A DNA stretch of 64,000 nucleotides from Blastomyces gilchristii SLH14081. Taxonomy: Eukaryota > Ascomycota > Eurotiomycetes > Onygenales > Ajellomycetaceae. The notes under the pieces are model-generated. The model did no database searches. It had not been told where the DNA came from and saw only the letters and a program-made list of their open reading frames with translations. The stretch lies in contig NW_003101655.1 in the NCBI RefSeq assembly GCF_000003855.2, positions 496,001-560,000 of the forward strand, given 5' to 3'. Below, one piece after another: positions 59,052-64,000 of the stretch (its first letter is position 1; every line of letters begins with the position of its first letter). The translations under genes and the position numbers were made by a program.

Positions 59052-59556
59052 TAGACTGACCGTGTGACCGTGTCTGGGACCAGGACCAGATTTTTTGATA
59101 GTCTCATTACCAATTCGACTGATTCCATTACACAGTTTTAACATTAGATAGTAGTTTTATACTGTCTCAGTGAGACTTACTGTCTACTCTTGTCACATTT
59201 TCCAAATGAGACTATGATTTTCACTTCTCAATTTAAATTATTTTTATTGCTTTAAATGACTTTAAATCTCATTTGAGTGTTATTAAAAAGTGTTACTTTT
59301 TAAAAAATTAAAAATAGTCTAAAGAAAACCTTAAAATGTCTAAAAATAGTAACTTTATGCCAAGAATGGGACTAAATGGGACCAAATGGAACCACTTTCT
59401 CATTTTTTTCAAGTCATGATTTCATTTTAAGATCTGATATATAGTCACTTTGCATGTTTTTTAATGACTAGTCCCAGCAGAATTCACGCCAAGAAATGTA
59501 TGAGACCAGACCAAATGAGACCAAACGTGAAATTCATGGTCCCGGCGGCCAGTCTA
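59052..59556 (+). mobile_element. hAT-type MITE copy 3, least mutated
   Basis: 505 bp with TAGACTGACCG...GGCGGCCAGTCTA and perfect 8-bp duplication CTTGTGAG (59044-59051, 59557-59564). It keeps more GG and CpG (GGGACTAAATGGGACC near 59367). It lies 1.0 kb from copy 2, in the integrase gene of gypsy C, between the H2C2 finger and the core. Confidence 0.95.
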
Positions 59557-59564
59557 CTTGTGAG

Positions 59565-61699
59565 TGTATATCTGAATGTTCTCAGTCATGCTTAATCAGT
59601 ACACTCTTGATTTGAGTACACTTATGAGTTCAGAGCTTTCTAAGTGACTGAATTCCTTGTACATATGAGTCATCAAGTCATGTCTAAATAAATGTTTCAG
59701 ATAGAGGATCTCTGCATATTCTAGATTACAGTAGAGTATAACATCATTTTTCAATTTTCTCAGCTTGAAATTCAGAGGTATCTCTTCTACTATCTTTGCA
59801 AGATGCTTATTATTCAATATCTTATTATTCTTTAAATAAGAGATTATTGTATTCACTCATTCTGATTTCTTGCATTTTCTCTGTGTATTTAATATGAACT
59901 TCTCTTGTACCTGATTTACAGAACTCTCACTCATGAAATCAGATCTGTAACTGATTACATCAGATATCACAGCATCTGATTTCTTTTAATATTTGATATA
60001 AAGATTATATGCTTAAAACTCTGAGATTCAACATACTAAGTGTTTGAAAGATTTCATTATCAATTATAGATAGATAAGGCTTTCATAATCTGTAATCATT
60101 ATTATTATATATCTGTTGTTGATATATCTATTCTATAACACCAGTGTGTATTTAATCATCAGTAATTTCTTTTCATACACTGAGTAATTGAGTTCAGTGT
60201 CTGATAGTTTTCTATCATCATACATCATTAAGTGCAGCTTGTTATTCTTACTCATCTGCAGAAGAGCATCTCTGATAGCTTATTCAGATGCATTCATCTC
60301 AATGTAGAAAGATTTATTATAATCTGATTAAATAAGCACTGAGAATATTATTATATATTCTTTCAGTGTGAGAAAGATCTCTTCACACACAGTATTTCAG
60401 AAAATTGAACAAAACTTCTTCTTTCACAAATTTATATTCATTTCTCTTAAGAGATCTGAGAGTGATACAGCTATTTATGTGAAATCCTTGATAAATCTGT
60501 GATAATATGAGATTAACTCAAGAAACTCTTGTATATAATATACATTTCTCAGCTGTAGTCAATTCACTATAAGATTCAATTTCTCTGAGATGAGGTATAT
60601 ACAGTTACTACTCACTATATATTCTATGAACTTCAACTCTTTCATTTTAAATACACACTTAATTGATTTAATATAGAGCTTATACTCTGTCAGAGTTGTA
60701 ATCACTTCATTGAGATACTTCAAGTGTTTATTATATGAGTTTGAAAAGACTAAGATATTATTCAGATGTACAAGGCATGAGATTTCATTCTGTTTATAAA
60801 GAATTGTATTCATTATTATTTGAAAGATAACAGATACATTTATCAGACTGAATAACATTGCCAGAAATTTGAACTTTTCTTATTATATATTAAATGTGAT
60901 TCATGATACTGATAGTTCATCTACACAGATCTGTCATTATTCTGAGAGAAGATTAATCTTTAACAGATATCAAGCATTTCTGACTGTATGTAACTGTTGT
61001 TGAATCTGTGATAATAAGTATCTATTCTTGATTGTAAGCTTATTGAGTGCTTGATAATCAATACACATTTATCACTTCTTATCTATCTTTTTCATGAATG
61101 AAACTGAGAAGTCTCACATGCTTGATGAGAGTTATATAAGATTATGTTTTAGAAGGTCTGTGATCTGATACTTCTATTCTTTAAAATGTGTTTGTAACAG
61201 AGAATATGCATTCTGATTGACTGATTTCACATTCTCTGTGTTAATCTCATGTACAAAGTCTTATTCTGATGATAATTTCAGTGAAAGATCTGTTTGAAAG
61301 ACCTTTTCATACTTCTTCAGAAGTATCTTCATACACTTATTCTCCTGTATATTCTTTATGTTGGTTTTCTCTTCTTTCAGGTCTTGTATGATATACAAGA
61401 TGCTTTCAGATGAGATCTTGCAAATTGTTCTCTTTACTTATTAGTATATAAGTAGATTTAATTCTTCTATATCAGAGATGTGAAATGTTCTTCTCATATC
61501 AGTTAATAGAATTGTATGAACTGTTTTCTTTCTATCAGTTAATCTCATATAACATGTACATCATTGAATCTGTGAATTGAATCTTTAAAATCAATTGAGT
61601 CTGAGAATAAGATCATATTTCACATTCTGCAGCTCTCACACTCAAATATAGCAAGATCATTCTCTGAAGTACAAGAAAACTCTTACTCTTGTAAGTAAC
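59565..61699 (-). pseudogene. Gypsy C reverse transcriptase, RNase H and integrase zinc finger
   Basis: Read downward from the LINE L4 insertion: reverse transcriptase at about 61,080-60,560 (YQALNKLTIKNRYLLS, then LFSLINVSVIFQIIMN and VHLNNILVFS, where the usual Y-L-D-D is H-L-N-N, so both catalytic Asp are lost). RNase H follows at about 60,350-60,000 (SFYIEMNASE; MITDYESL). The integrase N-terminal H2C2 region is at 59,856-59,596 (HLFRHDLMTHMYKEFSHLES). Motif order is that of Ty3/gypsy. Stops are frequent. Confidence 0.83.
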
Positions 61700-61712
61700 A
61701 CTAGATATCAGT

Positions 61713-63333
61713 AGAAGTATGGTTAAACTCCAAGTTGAATTTTAAATATCATATTGAACAAAGAATCATCAAGGCAGAGAGACTACTGAATAGTATAATC
61801 AGACTATCAAATACTGAGAGAGGTCTATCCTTTCAGGCTATGAGACAGTTATACATAGCCTGTATTACCTCAGTAGCTGATTATGGAGTTCAAGTTTGGT
61901 GGAACAATCAAGATAACTTCACTGAACTCTTTCAAAGTCTATAAAACAGAGCTTTGAGAAGAATTCTGGAAGCATTCAAATCATCTCCTATTAAAGCAAT
62001 GGAAATTGAAGCTTCAATTCCATCTCCTGCTATTCGATTTGAAAAGGCCTGTATGAACTATGCTCTGAGAGTCATGAAGATGAGCTCAAATCATATAATC
62101 AGAGAAAGAGTCTCTTCTTCATTTCCATCAGTTAACTCAGGAAATAAACTGGATTGGAATAGATTTCTTGATTGGAATGAGAATAATGCTTTAAAGAAAA
62201 TGCTCTCTCAACTGTATAGACTATGTTCACTTATTAAGAATCAATTTTCTTCATTAAATGTTGAGAAAATTGATCATGAGAAGATATCTCCCTGGAGAGA
62301 AAAGCTGGAATCTCTCATAGACTTACAAATAAGTGAACTATCTAAAGAGAGAGAATATGAACAGCATTTGAAGAAGATCTCTACAATCAATATAAAAGAC
62401 TCTATTCTGATTTACTCAGATGGCTCAAAAAATGAGAATTTGAATAGATTAGGTGCAGGCATTGCTTATACTGAAGATAATATCAATTTTATCTCAGATT
62501 TCTGGAATTTAGGCTGTGAATCTGAAGTCTTTGATGCTGAACTATTTGCAATAGTGAAAGCTTTCAAACTCATTGAAATAAAATCTCATAAAAGAGGAAA
62601 TAGTTTGAAAGAGGCATGGATATTCTCTGATAGTCAAGCTGCTTTAAAAAGACTTAGAAATAGTCAGATTCATAATGATCAAATGAATCTTGAACTGATT
62701 TTAAACTCTGTTTTGAAAATTCAAAAGAGAAGAACATCAAAACTGATAATTCATCTGCATTGAGTTCCTGCTCATATGAATATTCATGGCAATGAATTGG
62801 CTGATTCAGCTGCAAAAAAGGGTTCAGAATTAAGCAGATCTATTCAAAAAACAGTGTTCTGGTCTTTCATAAAGAGAAAGATAAAAGAATCTTGTTTAAA
62901 CAAGTGGAATGAAAGCTGGCAGAAACAAAAGAAGAGTATACATTATTCAAGATTTGAGACAAAACCAAAGTGGAAATCTTGTTCAATTAAATGTAAAAAG
63001 AAAATATTCTCATCTATAATTCAGCTGAAACTAGGACATGGTTATTTCAAATCCTATATACAAAGATTTGATAATAGATTTGATTCAACAGAGTGCTCAT
63101 TCTGCAATGTGAATGAAAATCCTGAGCATATTGTAATGCATTGTGCATTATACAATAGTCTCAGAGTCAGATTAAAGAAGAAGTATGATTTAAATCAATT
63201 AAATATGAGGTTCTTATTCTCAACTGAGACAGGAATTAAATACTTAATAGACTTTCTATCAGAAACTAAAGCAGCCACAAGAAAATGGCTGAATTCAGAA
63301 GTATCTGAATATGAAGAGGTGGAAATTGATTAG
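61713..63333 (+). pseudogene. LINE L4 ORF2 C-terminal part (end of reverse transcriptase, RNase H, knuckle)
   Basis: Three open stretches in one frame (61735-61944, 61954-62763, 62776-63333) separated by only two stops, TAA 61942-61944 and TGA 62761-62763. It contains the thumb region (MRQLYIACITSVADYGVQVW), RNase H (ILIYSDGSKNENLNRLGAG near 62400-62460, DAELFAIVKAF near 62540, IFSDSQAALKRL near 62620, then HGNELADSAAKKG at 62790) and a C-terminal knuckle (CSFCNVNENPEHIVMHC near 63100-63150). Catalytic Asp and Glu of RNase H are visible. It ends at TAG 63331-63333. Confidence 0.9.
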
Positions 63334-63715
63334 ATATAGTCTGTTAAAACAGCTATACACTATCTTTTAATAATTTTATTTTGTTATAGTCTCTCTTTAC
63401 TATACTTGTTTCCTTCTGTTCTTTTCTATCTATCTATTTAATGTGTCTATCTTTAAGACTATGTTCTCTTTTCCTTTGTCATGATATTTTCAAATGATTT
63501 CAAAGTATCAGAAGGTGTTGAAATACTGCAATTTGTAAACAGTTTTTGTATTCTGGGCTGGAATTTTCTGATTTTGCATATCTGAAATTGATAAATGTAT
63601 AATAGTTGACTCTATAGATATAGGAAAAACCCTGAGAACTAAAGATTCTCAGGTAGATGTCATAGTCTCTGACTGCATACATCTATAATTGAAGAATAAT
63701 AATAATAATAGTAAT
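61713..63715 (+). mobile_element. Tad1-like LINE copy L4, 5' truncated and least mutated
   Basis: 2.0-kb 3' end of the LINE inserted in gypsy C. Target duplication ACTAGATATCAGT, 13 bp, at 61700-61712 and 63716-63728. The tail of AAT units ends at 63715. TGG codons are largely kept, unlike L1, L2 and L3, so it is the best guide to the unmutated sequence. Severe 5' truncation is common for LINEs and may have helped it escape mutation. Confidence 0.95.
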
Positions 63716-63728
63716 ACTAGATATCAGT

Positions 63729-64000
63729 TATCAGATAATCTTATATATTGAAGATTCTTCACTCAGCAGATTTCTTTCAGTCTTCAGATTATATAATTAT
63801 TAATATATTATATAGAAGCTTCTATATCTGCTAATACTTTTACAGTTATCTCTTAATTCTTACTCAAGTACTCTCTATACATTAATATTTCAGATCTCAA
63901 GATATTAAGATAAGTGTCTACTTCTTCATTCTTATTTGTATCTTATTCAGAAGTCTGCTTTCTTTTAGTATTCACAGAATTCAGAGAATTATCTAATACA
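63729..64000 (-). pseudogene. Gypsy C, upstream coding region (continuation beyond LINE L4)
   Basis: Continues gypsy C after the L4 duplication. Position implies protease or the link to reverse transcriptase, but the sequence is too mutated for a motif to be named. Confidence 0.4.

Larger units (their letters stand above)
58065..64000 (-). mobile_element. Gypsy-C retrotransposon (minus strand, 5' end outside window)
   Basis: A third Ty3/gypsy family. Pol is present as 58065-59051, 59565-61699 and 63729-64000, split by MITE copy 3 (duplication CTTGTGAG) and LINE L4 (duplication ACTAGATATCAGT). No LTR was found. The 3' LTR, if kept, should lie below 57,550 and the 5' LTR beyond the window. It is distinguished from A and B by its reverse transcriptase and integrase sequence and by an Ala-rich repeat in integrase. 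Confidence 0.8.

Noticed and set aside
1..64000. Alternative genetic code with TGA as Trp, or mitochondrial DNA
   Set aside because: TGA does stand at Trp positions, but TAA and TAG also break the same frames, L4 uses TGG, and the content is nuclear-type transposons. Hypermutation explains all of it.

Overview
This is a transposon graveyard from a eukaryote, most probably a filamentous ascomycete fungus. The window is AT-rich and almost free of CpG. I recognise no intact host gene, tRNA, rRNA or CRISPR array. Nearly all of it is retrotransposon sequence carrying C-to-T / G-to-A transitions, as left by a RIP-like process, so coding regions are full of TGA, TAA and TAG. The elements point to a fungus: LINEs of the Tad1 type (ORF1 with Cys-rich knuckles; ORF2 with endonuclease, reverse transcriptase and RNase H; an AAT tail), chromodomain-type Ty3/gypsy elements, and a hAT transposon with short introns and TACTAAC-like branch sites. 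The genus cannot be told from the sequence alone.

Four families account for most of the window. (1) Tad-like LINE: L1 at 1-4723 (+), L2 at 22467-28120 (+), L5 fragment at 32973-33147 (+), L3 at about 48105-54150 (-), L4 at 61713-63715 (+). (2) Gypsy-A, LTRs 270-312 bp: G1 at 12575-18268 (-), G2 at 8127-32509 (-), X at 33148-46900 (+), and Y inside X. (3) Gypsy-B, LTR 258 bp: B1 at 11951-30674 (-), B2 from 5535 to 32972 (+, 5' truncated), B3 fragment at 46901-48104 (-). (4) Gypsy-C: 58065 to the window end (-). A hAT transposon lies at 38801 to about 44045. Three MITEs of about 506 bp share its terminal 37 bp (47339-47844, 57551-58056, 59052-59556).

From 5.5 to 33 kb the elements are nested like Russian dolls. 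LINE L5 is broken by gypsy B2; B2 by gypsy G2 (target duplication CTCTT); G2 by gypsy B1 (GTTAT); and B1 by both gypsy G1 (ACAAG) and LINE L2 (TTCTTTGCAGAGTA). From 33 to 47 kb, element X holds the front of a second gypsy (Y), itself broken by the hAT. From 47 to 54 kb there is a gypsy-B scrap with a MITE, then the most complete LINE, on the minus strand. From 54 to 57.5 kb the sequence is unassigned. From 57.5 to 64 kb a gypsy-C is hit by two MITEs and by the least mutated LINE, L4.

Three things deserve most attention: the mutation context (TGG becomes TGA far more often than TAG), a bipartite motif related to AGTGTTAYCAAAAA that recurs in the MITEs and in introns and spacers of the hAT, and the accessory reading frame carried by that hAT. 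No gene here appears able to make a full-length product; the best preserved are the gypsy G1 polyprotein and the L4 RNase H end.
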